Shown: positions 24,923 through 34,098, counted from the stretch's first letter. The stretch is DNA of 64,000 nt from Novosphingobium sp. AP12 (GCF_000281975.1 NZ_AKKE01000006.1:62001-126000), one strand, 5' to 3'. A program made the numbers and translations. Notes: generated by a model from the sequence alone, not told the origin.

Positions 24923-26226
24923 CAGGCGTCCCGCGCGTTCGGGTAGCGTTCGAGCGCGGCAGCGGTGCGCGTGGGGATATGCTCGGAGGGGAACATGGTA
25001 TCCACCGGCTTGGCGCGCTTCAGGTACGCGCGGGCGAGCTGCGAGCGGTGCGCGTCGGTCGGCCCGTCGGCGAAGGCGAGCGCCATGTTGCCGCCGTACC
25101 ACTTGGCCAGCGGCATATCGAGCGAGATGCCCAGCGATCCGTGGATCTCCAGCGCCCGCCCGACCACGTTGGCGTAGACCGACGCCATCGCCACCTTGCA
25201 CATGCCGATGTGCTTGCGCGCGGCGCCGTGCTTCAGGCGCCCGGCCTCGATCTCGTCGATCAGCCACGCGGTCTTGAGCACGAGGAGGCGGAACTGCTCC
25301 AGCTCGATCACCGAGTCGGCGATCTTGCCCTGCACCAGCTGGTGATCGCCCAGCTGCTTGCCCTTGGTGTGGCGCGAAACCGCGCGCTCCAGCATCATGT
25401 CGAGCGCGCGGTTGCACATGCCGACCGTGCGCATGGCATGGTGGATGCGCCCGCCGCCGAGCCGCGCCTGCGCGACCTTGAACCCCTCGCCCGGACCTCC
25501 CAGCATGTGGTCGAGCGGCACGCGCACCTTGTTGTAGCGCAGGTGCGCGTGGTGGCCGTTCTCGGGGTCGAAGTCGCCGGCGATGGCGACGTTGCGCAGG
25601 ATTTCCAGGCCGGGCGTCTCGGCGGGGACGACGAACATGCTCATCCGCTCGGTCAGCGGAGCGTCGGGGTCCGTCACCGCGATGACCAGCAGGAAGCTGG
25701 CGAAGCGGGCGTTGGAGGAGAACCACTTCTCGCCCTCGATCACCCATGCGTCGCCCTCCCGCGTCGCCTTGCAGGTGAACACGTCGGGGTCCGAACCGCC
25801 CTGCGGCTCGGTCATCGAGAAACACGAGACGATCTCGCCGGCCATCAAAGGGCCGAGGTACTTCTGCTTCTGCTCCGGGGTTCCGAACAGGGCAAGGATC
25901 TCGGCATTGCCGGTGTCGGGCGCGGCGGTGCCGAAGACGGTGGGCGCCCAGGTGGAGCGGCCGATGATCTCGTTCATCAGCCCCAGCTTGACCTGCCCGT
26001 AGCCGGGCCCTCCCAGATGCGGGCCGAGGTGGCAGGCCCAGAGTCCCTGCGCCTTCACCTGTTCCTGCAGCGGCCTGAGGTGGCGCCTCGCCGCCGTGTA
26101 GCCGGGATCGAACTGCGCGCCCTGTTCGGGGAACAGCAGGTCCATCGTCTCGCACTCGTCGCGCACGAAGCGCTCCATCCAGTCGAGCTTGGCCTGGAAT
26201 TCGGGTTCGATTGAAAAGTCGATCAT
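24922..26226 (-). CDS. acyl-CoA dehydrogenase of ACAD10/ACAD11 type
   Basis: 434 residues from ATG at 26226 (MIDFSIEPEFQAKLDWMER). Middle domain marks are FSMTEPQGGSDPDVF and VIEGEKWFSSNA; the C-terminus has GRALEIHGSLGISLDMPLAKWYGG and FADGPTDAHRSQLAR, the latter resembling the ADGPDEVH signature of ACAD10/ACAD11-like enzymes. Its start overlaps the stop of the kinase-like gene by four bases (ATGA). In mammals the same two domains are fused in one protein, and in Pseudomonas putida LvaA and LvaC are their separate counterparts acting on 4-hydroxyacyl-CoA. That makes conversion of a phosphorylated hydroxyacyl-CoA a reasonable role here; this is inference from pairing. Confidence 0.9.
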   Translation of the reverse strand: MIDFSIEPEFQAKLDWMERFVRDECETMDLLFPEQGAQFDPGYTAARRHLRPLQEQVKAQGLWACHLGPHLGGPGYGQVKLGLMNEIIGRSTWAPTVFGTAAPDTGNAEILALFGTPEQKQKYLGPLMAGEIVSCFSMTEPQGGSDPDVFTCKATREGDAWVIEGEKWFSSNARFASFLLVIAVTDPDAPLTERMSMFVVPAETPGLEILRNVAIAGDFDPENGHHAHLRYNKVRVPLDHMLGGPGEGFKVAQARLGGGRIHHAMRTVGMCNRALDMMLERAVSRHTKGKQLGDHQLVQGKIADSVIELEQFRLLVLKTAWLIDEIEAGRLKHGAARKHIGMCKVAMASVYANVVGRALEIHGSLGISLDMPLAKWYGGNMALAFADGPTDAHRSQLARAYLKRAKPVDTMFPSEHIPTRTAAALERYPNARDA

Positions 26227-27293
26227 GAAAGCCTCTCCACCATCCGGCCCGTGTCGACGAAGCACTGTTCCACGATCCTCGCGAAGAACCGCCCCGTCTC
26301 CTTGCTCAGTATCCCCGCCTCGGCCTGCGCGACCTTGTATTCGAGCAGGCAGCCCGACTTGAACTTCGCGAGGACCCCGAAGTAATCGAAATCGCGGATA
26401 TCGCGGCCCGTGCCAGCGCAGTAATAACGCCCCAGTTCCTGCCGCGTCGGGAAGTTGGCCGGGTTGTTGAGCGCGGTCGGGAACTCACGGTCCGGCTCGT
26501 CCTCGTCGCGCATGCCGCCGGTGAACCAGCCCATGTCGATCATCGGATCGCCGATGGTGGAAAGCTCCCAGTCGATCATCGCCGCGAGGCGCGCGGGCGG
26601 GCCGTGATGGAACATCATGTTGGGCGTGCCGACATCGCCGTGGATGATGCCGCGCGTCTCATTCGGCAGGACATTACCGCGCAGCCATTCCTCGGTCGCG
26701 GCGTATCCCGGCAGTTCGCGCCCCTCGTAGCCGTAGCGCTCCTTGTACGAGGCGAGCTGGCCGGCCCAGCGATCGACCTGCCGCTGCAGGAACGGGCCGG
26801 GCTTGCCGTAGTCGCCGAGCCCGATCGCCTCGTGGTCGACGTTGGCGAGCTTGATGAGCCCGTCGACGATGGCGAAGGGGATGCCGTATTCGTAGGGCAT
26901 CGTGTCGAACGGCGGCTCGTTGTGGATCTTCTCGTCGCGCAGGTTCGGCGCCCAGCCCTCGACCTTCTCCATGACGTAGAACGGCGCGCCGGCCACGCTT
27001 TCGTCGGCGCAGGAGCCGTAGCAGATCGGGCGCGGCACGTCGGTCTGGTTGAGCGCGGTGAGGATGCGCGCCTCGCGCAGCACGCCCTTTTCCGCGCCCG
27101 GCGGCGGCACCGCGGGCGGGCGGCGCATGACCATCGGCTTTTCCCCCCGGTCGAGCGTCAGCACGACGTTGGACGTGCCGCCCGAGAGCAAGCTGGTACG
27201 CAGCGGCCCGTTGCCCAGCTCCGGAACGTGTGCGTCCAGCCACTCGGTGAGCGGGCCTATCGGCGCGAGTATGTCGAGATCGGCGTCCATCAT
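26223..27293 (-). CDS. APH-family kinase (phosphotransferase), ACAD-partner type
   Basis: 356 residues. LSGGTSNVVLTLDRG forms the nucleotide-binding region; IHGDVGTPNMMFH is the catalytic loop with Asp and Asn; IDWELSTIGDPMIDMGW supplies the metal-binding Asp and the conserved WE/GDP motif of aminoglycoside-phosphotransferase-like kinases. In this subgroup the substrate is thought to be a hydroxyacyl-CoA, not an antibiotic, as in LvaA of Pseudomonas putida and the kinase half of ACAD10/ACAD11. It precedes and overlaps the dehydrogenase gene and follows the MarR gene by only seven bases, so all belong to one operon. A second ATG one codon in is an alternative start. Confidence 0.9.
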   Translation of the reverse strand: MMDADLDILAPIGPLTEWLDAHVPELGNGPLRTSLLSGGTSNVVLTLDRGEKPMVMRRPPAVPPPGAEKGVLREARILTALNQTDVPRPICYGSCADESVAGAPFYVMEKVEGWAPNLRDEKIHNEPPFDTMPYEYGIPFAIVDGLIKLANVDHEAIGLGDYGKPGPFLQRQVDRWAGQLASYKERYGYEGRELPGYAATEEWLRGNVLPNETRGIIHGDVGTPNMMFHHGPPARLAAMIDWELSTIGDPMIDMGWFTGGMRDEDEPDREFPTALNNPANFPTRQELGRYYCAGTGRDIRDFDYFGVLAKFKSGCLLEYKVAQAEAGILSKETGRFFARIVEQCFVDTGRMVERLS

Positions 27294-27300
27294 CTTCTCC

Positions 27301-27777
27301 TCAGCGGGCGCCCACCGGCTGCCTGAGCCGCGCCTCTATCTGTTTCCTGAGCGCTCGCAGCGCCGCCGCCGCCGCCCGGATCTCCTCCGGGTCGAGCCCG
27401 GGGACCAGCTGCTGCGCGATCTCGTCAGCGCGCGCGTCGATGGCGCGCTTGAGCGCCACGCCCGCCGGCGTCGGGCGCAGCAGCGCGGCGCGCTTGTGGT
27501 CGGGATTGTCGATGCTCTCGATCAGTCCGGCGTCGCGCAGCGCATTGGCGGCGCGCTGCACAAGCTGGCGGGCATGCCCCATCGAGCGGCCGATCTGCGC
27601 CACCGTCGGCGCCTGCTCCGCCTCGACCACGGCGTTGAGCACCATGTGCTCGCTGTCGTTGAGCGCGCATCCCGCCCGCGCGGTGCCGAAGACACTGCGC
27701 AGGCGGCTGTTCAGGCGGATGGTCTCATCGACGAGGCCCACCAGCGGATGACGCGACTCAGAAGCTTCGGTATCCAT
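27301..27777 (-). CDS. MarR family transcriptional regulator
   Basis: 158 residues. A winged helix-turn-helix is evident: LNDSEHMVLNAVVEAE, then APTVAQIGRSMGHARQLVQRAANALRD as the recognition region and NPDHKRAALLRPTPAG as the wing. MarR proteins are dimers that usually repress and are released by small phenolic or CoA ligands. It is embedded within the minus-strand operon, 31 bases after the esterase and seven before the kinase. Two TGACA-N6-TGTCA dyads at 27777-27811 span its start codon and the end of the esterase gene, suggesting self-control of an internal promoter or block of translation. Confidence 0.9.
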   Translation of the reverse strand: MDTEASESRHPLVGLVDETIRLNSRLRSVFGTARAGCALNDSEHMVLNAVVEAEQAPTVAQIGRSMGHARQLVQRAANALRDAGLIESIDNPDHKRAALLRPTPAGVALKRAIDARADEIAQQLVPGLDPEEIRAAAAALRALRKQIEARLRQPVGAR

Positions 27778-27811
27778 GACAACGGCGTGTCATGTTGACA
27801 CGATCATGTCA
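27777..27811. promoter_or_regulatory. two TGACA-N6-TGTCA dyads, candidate MarR operators
   Basis: TGACA-acggcg-TGTCA occupies 27777-27792 and TGACA-cgatca-TGTCA occupies 27796-27811; centres are 19 bases apart. A further dyad GTGTCA-TGT-TGACAC (27787-27801) is formed by the inner halves. They overlap the start codon of the MarR gene and the esterase stop codon, the expected place for autoregulation of a MarR gene. Confidence 0.6.
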
Positions 27812-28906
27812 TTTCTTTGCCGCTGCCTGCTCGTCAAGCATCGCCCGGGCGAGCTGGAGGAACGCGGCGGTATCACCCTGCGCGGAGGGGATCGCCTTGC
27901 GGAACGTGGCGAAGCCGTGGATCAGCCCCTTGCCCTCGTAGAACGCGGTCGGCACGCCTGCCTCGACCAGCCTGGCGGCATAGGCCCGCCCCTGGTCGCG
28001 CAGCGGATCGAGTTCGGCGGTGACGAGCACCGTCGGCGGCAGGCCCGTCAGGTCGCCCAGGATCGGAGAAGTGCGCAGGCTCTTCGGATCGGCGGCGTAG
28101 TGCTGGCTGAAACTCGCCATGCTCTTGGCGTCGAGCATGTAGCCTTGCGCGTTCTGCGTGTTCGACGGATAGGTCCGGGAGAAATCGGTCGCCGGGTACA
28201 TCGGCACCTGCAGCACCACGGGCACGGCCGCCGGCTTGTCCCGCAGCGCGGCCGCCGTGACGAGGGTGAGGTTGCCGCCCGCGCTGTCCCCGCTGAGGAC
28301 GAGACCGGTGAACTCGCGCCCGAACGCCTTGCCGTTGGCCGCGACCCAGCGCGCCGCCGCTTCGCCGTCGTCGGGCGCGGCGGGCCAGGGATTCTCGGGC
28401 GCGAGGCGGTATTCGACCGAGACCACCGGCAAGTCGAGCTGCCGCGCGATCTCCGCGGCGATCCCCGCATGGGTATCGATGCTGCCGAGCACGTAGCCGC
28501 CGCCGTGGTAGAACACCACGACCGGGCCGGGCGCCCGCGTCGCGCGCGTGTCGAACAGGCGCAGCGCGATCGGGCCGGCTGGTCCCGGCATGGTCAGGTC
28601 CTTCGTCACCGCCATCGCGCCGACCGGCAGGTCCTGCTGTGACATCGCGGCGAGCGCGGCGGGCGGCAGCTTGTGGATCTGCATCAGCATCTCGCGCGTG
28701 AACGCGGGCTGGGGCTTGGCGTAATAGGCCTTGAGATAGGCTTCGACATCGGGCCGGATGTAGGGCTTGGCAACCTCGGGAGCCTTGGCGGCAGCCGCGA
28801 CGGGCGCTGGCTCCTTTGCTGCCGCCAGCATGGGACTGAGGGAGAACAGGGCCGCGCCGGTAACCAGCAGGCAGCGAAGGGCAGGCATCCTCGACATCGT
28901 CATCAT
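27809..28906 (-). CDS. exported alpha/beta hydrolase, hormone-sensitive-lipase type esterase
   Basis: 365 residues. An N-terminal hydrophobic stretch (ALRCLLVTGAALFSLSPMLAAA) ending around residue 30 looks like a signal peptide, placing the enzyme in the periplasm or outside. The oxyanion loop HGGG is at 134-137, the nucleophile at Ser208 in GDSAGG, with Asp in ELDPLRDQG and His in GLIHGF completing the triad. This is the HSL/family IV esterase pattern; it should open a carboxylic ester or lactone. The start at 28906 follows an AGAGGAA site; several nearby in-frame ATGs are possible. Located just before the MarR gene and after the acyl-CoA ligase. Confidence 0.88.
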   Translation of the reverse strand: MMTMSRMPALRCLLVTGAALFSLSPMLAAAKEPAPVAAAAKAPEVAKPYIRPDVEAYLKAYYAKPQPAFTREMLMQIHKLPPAALAAMSQQDLPVGAMAVTKDLTMPGPAGPIALRLFDTRATRAPGPVVVFYHGGGYVLGSIDTHAGIAAEIARQLDLPVVSVEYRLAPENPWPAAPDDGEAAARWVAANGKAFGREFTGLVLSGDSAGGNLTLVTAAALRDKPAAVPVVLQVPMYPATDFSRTYPSNTQNAQGYMLDAKSMASFSQHYAADPKSLRTSPILGDLTGLPPTVLVTAELDPLRDQGRAYAARLVEAGVPTAFYEGKGLIHGFATFRKAIPSAQGDTAAFLQLARAMLDEQAAAKK

Positions 28907-28984
28907 CGACTTCCTCTCTTGCGGGGGATCGTTCTTGTAGCAGCGCAGTACAGCGCATTTTGGTCAGCGGCGAAGTATTCTGCC

Positions 28985-30565
28985 TCAGACCACCGCGACC
29001 GAATTGCCGTAGAGCTTGCGCAGTTCATGCTTGGCCAGCTTGCCCGAGGGCAGTCGCGGCAGTTCGGGGACGAATTCGTATTCGCGCGGGGCGGTGACGG
29101 CGGAGATGTTCGCGGCGCACCAGTCGCGCAGGGATGCCTCGAGCGCGGGCCCGGCCTCGGCCCAGTCCTTGGGCTGGACCACCGCCTTGACCTTCTCGCC
29201 GTACTCCGGATCGGAGACGCCCAGCACCGCCACGTCGAGGACCTGCGGGTGGACGATCAGGCAGTCCTCGATCGCCTGCGGGTAGATGTTCACCCCGCCC
29301 GAGATGATCATGAAGTCCTTGCGGTCGGTGAGGTAGAGATAACCCTCCTCGTCGAGCCGCCCGATGTCGCCCACCGCGAACCAGTCGTCATGGTCGGGAT
29401 GCGTCGCCCCGCGCGTCTTGGCGGCATCGTTGAGATAGTTGACGCGCCGTCCCCCAGGAGCCTCGAAGTAGACCACCCCTGCCTCGCCCGGCGGCAGTTC
29501 GCGGCCCGTCTCGTCGCAGATGTGGATGGGGCCGAGGGATGTGCGGCCGACCGAGCCGGGATGCGCCAGCCACTCCTGCGAGGTGATCGCGGTGGCGCCG
29601 ACGCCCTCGGTACTGCCGTAGTATTCGAAGAGGATCGGGCCCCACCACTCGATCATGCGCCGCTTGATCTCGACCGGGCACGGCGCGGCGGCGTGGATCG
29701 CCATGCGCAGCGAGGACATGTCGTAGGCCGACCGGACCTCGTCCGGCAGCGCCAGGAAGCGCACGAACATGGTCGGCACGAACTGGGCGATGCCCACCTC
29801 GTAACGGTCGATCGCGGCAAGCACGCCCTCGGCATCGAACTTGCGCTGGGTGACGAAGGTGCCGCCGAGCCGGTGCGCGCAGATCATGCCGGACAGCGGC
29901 GCGCCGTGGTAGAGTGGGCCGACGTTGAGCGATACCAGCGGATCAAGCTGCCGGTACATCGGCAGCACGCCCTCGAGCGCGTTGAACTCGTCGATCGGGC
30001 CCGGCGTGAAGGGCAGGACGATGCCCTTGGGGCGTCCCGTGGTGCCGCTGGAGTAGATCATGTGAAAGCCGGAAATCTCATCCGGCACGGGCTCGGCGGG
30101 CTGCTCCGCCAGCGCTTCGGCCAGCGACCGGGCGCCGGCCATGGCGCCCTCGCCCGCCAAGTCGCCGGCGTGGAACACCTGGGTCACGCCGGGGACAAGG
30201 CTCTCGCGGTCCTGCGCCAGCGCGCGCGGCGTCTCGCCGATCGAGGCGGAGAGGAACAGCACCCTCACCTCCGCGTCGCCGATGATGTAGGCCGCCTCGG
30301 CGGGCTTGAGATGGGTGGAGAGCAGCGTCACGAAGCACCCGCACCGCGTCGCGCCCCAGTAGACCATCGCGAACTCGGGCGAGTTGCGGAGCATCACCGC
30401 GATCCGGTCCCCCGGCTTCAGGCCGAGCGAACGCAGCAACTGCGCGACGCGGTTGGAGCCTTCGTCGAGCGCGCGGTAGGTCAGCGTCTCGCCGGTGTCG
30501 GCGACGACCAGCGCGGCGGCGTCCGGCGTCGTTTGGGCGTGGTGCGACGGATGATGACCCGGCAT
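28985..30565 (-). CDS. AMP-dependent acyl-CoA ligase
   Basis: 526 residues. IYSSGTTGRPKGIVLPF is the AMP-binding P-loop, YGSTEGVGATAI the ATP/acyl region, FAVGDIGRLDEEGYLYLTDRK the hinge, and LPRLPSGKLAKHELR carries the catalytic lysine. It resembles medium/long-chain or aromatic acyl-CoA ligases such as FadD3/FadD17-like enzymes of steroid degraders, but the substrate is not determined. It heads the minus-strand series ligase, esterase, MarR, kinase, dehydrogenase, SDR. About 78 bases separate it from the esterase. Its role would be to convert the acid released upstream into a CoA ester. Confidence 0.9.
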   Translation of the reverse strand: MPGHHPSHHAQTTPDAAALVVADTGETLTYRALDEGSNRVAQLLRSLGLKPGDRIAVMLRNSPEFAMVYWGATRCGCFVTLLSTHLKPAEAAYIIGDAEVRVLFLSASIGETPRALAQDRESLVPGVTQVFHAGDLAGEGAMAGARSLAEALAEQPAEPVPDEISGFHMIYSSGTTGRPKGIVLPFTPGPIDEFNALEGVLPMYRQLDPLVSLNVGPLYHGAPLSGMICAHRLGGTFVTQRKFDAEGVLAAIDRYEVGIAQFVPTMFVRFLALPDEVRSAYDMSSLRMAIHAAAPCPVEIKRRMIEWWGPILFEYYGSTEGVGATAITSQEWLAHPGSVGRTSLGPIHICDETGRELPPGEAGVVYFEAPGGRRVNYLNDAAKTRGATHPDHDDWFAVGDIGRLDEEGYLYLTDRKDFMIISGGVNIYPQAIEDCLIVHPQVLDVAVLGVSDPEYGEKVKAVVQPKDWAEAGPALEASLRDWCAANISAVTAPREYEFVPELPRLPSGKLAKHELRKLYGNSVAVV

Positions 30566-30618
30566 CGTGACTTCTCCCCTGAGCGGCCGCGGCGTGATCG
30601 CCGTCGGCCTTCAGGGGA

Positions 30619-33165
30619 TCAATATACGCCGCCCTGCTCTTCCGCAAAGTTCCCGGCATCGGCGTGGTTGGCCGCGGCGGATGCCTCGCGCGCATCGCGG
30701 GCACCCCGGATCTGCGACACCAGCGCATCGCGGCGGCGGGTGAATTCGTCCTCCGCGGTGTATTGCCGAGGTTCGGTGTCGGGCTTGAAGGCTTCCCAGA
30801 TTACCGCGGCTTTCGGCTCGTCACTGGGCTCCACGCCCATGACGCGCTTGCCGGTCACGCGGTCGATGCGGACCATGCGGACGCCGGTCGGAGCGACGAA
30901 GGGCTGGTGGCCCCAGCGCGCGCGCGTGGCTTCCAGCACGTCCTTGAATATCGGCGCGGCGATGCGGCCACCCTGGGCATAGCCGCCCAGCGAGCGCGGC
31001 GAATCGTAGCCGAGGTAGACGCCGCCGACGTAGTCCTGGTTGCCGCCCATGAACCACACGTCGGTCGGCCCGCTGGTGGTGCCGGTCTTGCCGAACAGCG
31101 GCAGCTTGAGGTCGCGCAGGCGCTCGGCGGTGCCGCGGGTGACCACGCCCTCGAGCATGTGGACGGTCTGGTAGGCGGTCGCGGCGTCGATCACCTGCTT
31201 GCCCTTGCGGGCGACGCGCGGCATCGGCTTGCCGTCCCACTGCGGCATGTTGCAGGTGTCGCAGCGGCTCTTGTCGGCGCGCCAGATCACCTTGCCGTTG
31301 CGGTCCTGGACGTAGTCGATGACCGAGCCCGAGAACTGCACGCCGTTGTTGGCGAGCGCCGCGTAGGCGTTGATCATGCGCGCCACGGTGGTCTCACCCG
31401 CGCCGAGTGCGAACGAGAGATAGTTCTGATAGTCGCCGATCCCCATGTTGTGGAACGTGCGCGTGACCTTCTTCATGCCGACGTCGTTGGCGATGCGCAC
31501 CGTCATCAGGTTGCGCGACTGCTCGAGCCCCCAGCGCAGCGTATGGCTGCCGCCCCCGCCCCCGCCGAAGTTACGGAAGCACTTGTTGCCCAGGTTCGCG
31601 CCCTGGAAGACGCAGAACGTGCCGTCGAGCACCTGCGTCGCCGGCGTCATGCCGTTCTGCAGCGCGGTGGCATAGACGAAGGGCTTGATCGTCGAGCCCG
31701 GCTGGCGCTCGGCCTGTACGGCGCGGTTGAAGGAATCGAGGCCGGCGTCGAAGCCGCCCTGCATCGCGACGACGCGCCCGGTTGCGGGCTGTTCGATGAC
31801 CATGCCGCCCGAGACCTCGGGAACCGCGCGCAGCGCCCAGGTTCCGGCGGTGACCGGCGCGGCGGTGACGAGGTCGCCCGCCTTCGCGCGCTCGGAAATG
31901 CCGGTCAGCGTGGCGATGTTGCCGTCGGAGAAGCCGATGCGGCCCGTTCCGCCAATGGTGCCGGGCGTGTCGAGGATGACGCCGACGCGCCAGTCCTTGT
32001 AGTCGACCGTCTTGTTGGCGACGACGAGCTGGGACTGCCAGTTCTCGAGGTCGTTGAGATGCGCGATCGGCCCGACCCACCCCCGGTTGCCGTGATAGCG
32101 CAGCAGTCCGCCGCGCAGCGCGTCGCGCACGGCCACCTGCATCCCGGTGTCGAGCGAGGTGCGGACCCAGAGCCCGCCTGCATAGACGCTGTTCGGGCCG
32201 TCCTCGGCCTTCTCGCCGTACTTGTCGATCAGGCGGCGGCGCACTTCCTCGACGAAGTAGCCGTTAGACGCCTGGTAGGCGTTGCCGCGCTGGGTGACGA
32301 GGCCGAGCGGCTCGGCCTTGGCGGCGGCGGCGGCATCGGCGGTGACCCAGCCGTTGCGGACCATCTGGTCGAGCACCCAGTTGCGGCGCTCGATCGCACG
32401 GTCCTCGTTCTTCTTGCGGCCGTAGACCTCGGGCGCGCGCGGCAGGATGGCGAGGAACGCGGCCTGGCTGAGCGTCAGGTCTTCCACGTCCTTGTCGAAA
32501 TAGGCGCGCGAGGCGGCCTGGACACCGAACGAGCGGCGGCCGAGCGGAATTTCGTTGAGGTAGAGTTCGAGGATCTGCTGCTTCGTCAGCACGCCTTCGA
32601 TACGGCGCGCGAGGAGCATTTCCTTGAGTTTGCGGGTGACCGAATACTCGTCACCGATGAGGATGTTCTTGGCGACCTGCTGCGTGATCGTCGAGCCGCC
32701 CTTGGCGCGCACGCCGGTGCCATACTTCGACGCATAGTCGACCACCGCTCCAGCGAGGCCGCCGATATCGACGCCGCCGTGGGTCCAGAAAGTGCGGTCC
32801 TCGGCCGAAAGGAACGCGTTGACCAAGGGCCTCGGGAAATCGACGAAGCGCAGCTGCACGCGCCGCTCGCGGGCGTAGGAATAGACGATCTCGCCGTCCA
32901 TGCCGCGCACCATGGTCGGCAGCGGCGGCTGGTATTCCAGCAGCTTGTTCGCATCGGGCATGTCGCGCGTCAGCACGATCCAGAATACCCCGAGCCCGAC
33001 CAGTCCGGCCGCGCAAAGGTAGCCGAAGCGGCGAAGCCACTTGCGCTCGCGCCAAGCCCTACCGATCGAGCGCTTTACGCCGGCGAACCCGCCGGAAGCC
33101 TCGCGGCGGATGCGGAAGGTCGCGTCTTCGGGCGGCTGCTCGCCGGGATCATTCGCGTCGGTCAT
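30619..33165 (-). CDS. mrcA: penicillin-binding protein 1A (bifunctional glycosyltransferase/transpeptidase)
   Basis: 848 residues. A single membrane helix spans about residues 46-66. The glycosyltransferase domain shows AEDRTFWTHGG (catalytic Glu122) and KGGSTITQQVAKN; the transpeptidase domain has the active-site Ser near 491 in PGSTIKPF, SRN as second motif and KTGTTSGPTDVWF as third. It polymerises and cross-links peptidoglycan in the periplasm. Length fits class A PBP1a of proteobacteria with an OB-like insertion around residues 380-440. It follows the amidase gene by about 60 bases on the same strand, a pairing common in alphaproteobacteria. Confidence 0.96.
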   Translation of the reverse strand: MTDANDPGEQPPEDATFRIRREASGGFAGVKRSIGRAWRERKWLRRFGYLCAAGLVGLGVFWIVLTRDMPDANKLLEYQPPLPTMVRGMDGEIVYSYARERRVQLRFVDFPRPLVNAFLSAEDRTFWTHGGVDIGGLAGAVVDYASKYGTGVRAKGGSTITQQVAKNILIGDEYSVTRKLKEMLLARRIEGVLTKQQILELYLNEIPLGRRSFGVQAASRAYFDKDVEDLTLSQAAFLAILPRAPEVYGRKKNEDRAIERRNWVLDQMVRNGWVTADAAAAAKAEPLGLVTQRGNAYQASNGYFVEEVRRRLIDKYGEKAEDGPNSVYAGGLWVRTSLDTGMQVAVRDALRGGLLRYHGNRGWVGPIAHLNDLENWQSQLVVANKTVDYKDWRVGVILDTPGTIGGTGRIGFSDGNIATLTGISERAKAGDLVTAAPVTAGTWALRAVPEVSGGMVIEQPATGRVVAMQGGFDAGLDSFNRAVQAERQPGSTIKPFVYATALQNGMTPATQVLDGTFCVFQGANLGNKCFRNFGGGGGGSHTLRWGLEQSRNLMTVRIANDVGMKKVTRTFHNMGIGDYQNYLSFALGAGETTVARMINAYAALANNGVQFSGSVIDYVQDRNGKVIWRADKSRCDTCNMPQWDGKPMPRVARKGKQVIDAATAYQTVHMLEGVVTRGTAERLRDLKLPLFGKTGTTSGPTDVWFMGGNQDYVGGVYLGYDSPRSLGGYAQGGRIAAPIFKDVLEATRARWGHQPFVAPTGVRMVRIDRVTGKRVMGVEPSDEPKAAVIWEAFKPDTEPRQYTAEDEFTRRRDALVSQIRGARDAREASAAANHADAGNFAEEQGGVY

Positions 33166-33228
33166 TGCGCCGGTCCTCTAGCACGGCGATTTCGCGCAAG
33201 GCCAGACACCTTGAGGCGAGCGGTTGGA

Positions 33229-34098
33229 TCAGGCACCCAGCTTCCTCGCGAAATAGGCCCGGATCGCCTTGGCCCCGGCCTCCGCCAATGCCTGCTGGCC
33301 CTGGGCGGAGCCGAGCACTTTCGCGTCGGCGGGATTGTTTATGTACCCGGTCTCGAACAGGATCGAGGGAATGTCGGGCGACTTCAGCACCGCGAGCGCA
33401 GCGGTCTCCGGGCGGTCGCGGTGCAGGCCCATGCCGCCGTCCGACAGTTCGCGCAGCAGCAGACTTGCAGCCTGCGTCGAGCCCGACTGCGCCCCGCGCT
33501 GCGAAAGGTCGAGCAGGATCGCGCCGACGGTGGCGCTGGTCTTCGACAGGGCGACGCCGTTGATGCGGTCCGCCCCGTTCTCGCGCGCGGCGAAGCGAGT
33601 CGCGGCCTCGCTCGATCCGCTTTCGGAGAGCACGTAGACGCTGGCACCGCGCGCCGAATCGCTGGTTGCGCTGTCCGCGTGAATGGAAACGAACAGGTCC
33701 GCGTTGAGGCGGCGGGCGATGTCCGGGCGGTCGGCGAGCGCGATGAAGCGGTCGGTGTCGCGGGTCAGCGCGACGCGCAGCCCGCCGCTCGCCAGCAGCT
33801 TGTCGCGCAGCGCGAGCGCGACCTTGAGCGCGACGGTCTTCTCGCGCAGGTCGCCCTGCCCAGCGCCGGGATCGAAGCCGCCGTGGCCGGGATCGATCAC
33901 CACCAGCGGACGGCTCGCATCCGGCGGTCCGTCGACGCGCGGCAACCCGACCGGCGCGCTCGCGCTCGGCAGGTCGAAGCGCACCACGTAGTCGTAGGCG
34001 TCCGCGCGGGTTGGGAAAGTCCCGTTGATCACGAACACGGCGACGAGCAGCGCCAGCGGCGTCGTCATGACCAGGATCAGCTGCAGGGTACGCGACAT
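33229..34098 (-). CDS. N-acetylmuramoyl-L-alanine amidase (amidase_3)
   Basis: 289 residues. An N-terminal hydrophobic segment (LQLILVMTTPLALLVAVFVI) anchors or exports the protein. The zinc amidase_3 domain begins at VVIDPGHGGFDPGA (His72), continues with the Glu in REKTVALKVA, the second His in FVSIHADS and the catalytic Glu in LFETGYINN. It cuts the bond between MurNAc and the stem peptide, splitting septal peptidoglycan. No LysM or AMIN domain is evident, so it is a compact AmiC-type enzyme. It is co-directional with mrcA and divergent from the long rne leader. Confidence 0.93.
   Translation of the reverse strand: MSRTLQLILVMTTPLALLVAVFVINGTFPTRADAYDYVVRFDLPSASAPVGLPRVDGPPDASRPLVVIDPGHGGFDPGAGQGDLREKTVALKVALALRDKLLASGGLRVALTRDTDRFIALADRPDIARRLNADLFVSIHADSATSDSARGASVYVLSESGSSEAATRFAARENGADRINGVALSKTSATVGAILLDLSQRGAQSGSTQAASLLLRELSDGGMGLHRDRPETAALAVLKSPDIPSILFETGYINNPADAKVLGSAQGQQALAEAGAKAIRAYFARKLGA

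Noticed and set aside
24923-26155. Apparent fusion of the SDR at 24167 with a long N-terminal domain
   Set aside because: The extension is an out-of-frame reading of the acyl-CoA dehydrogenase; the SDR has its own coupled ATG at 24922.
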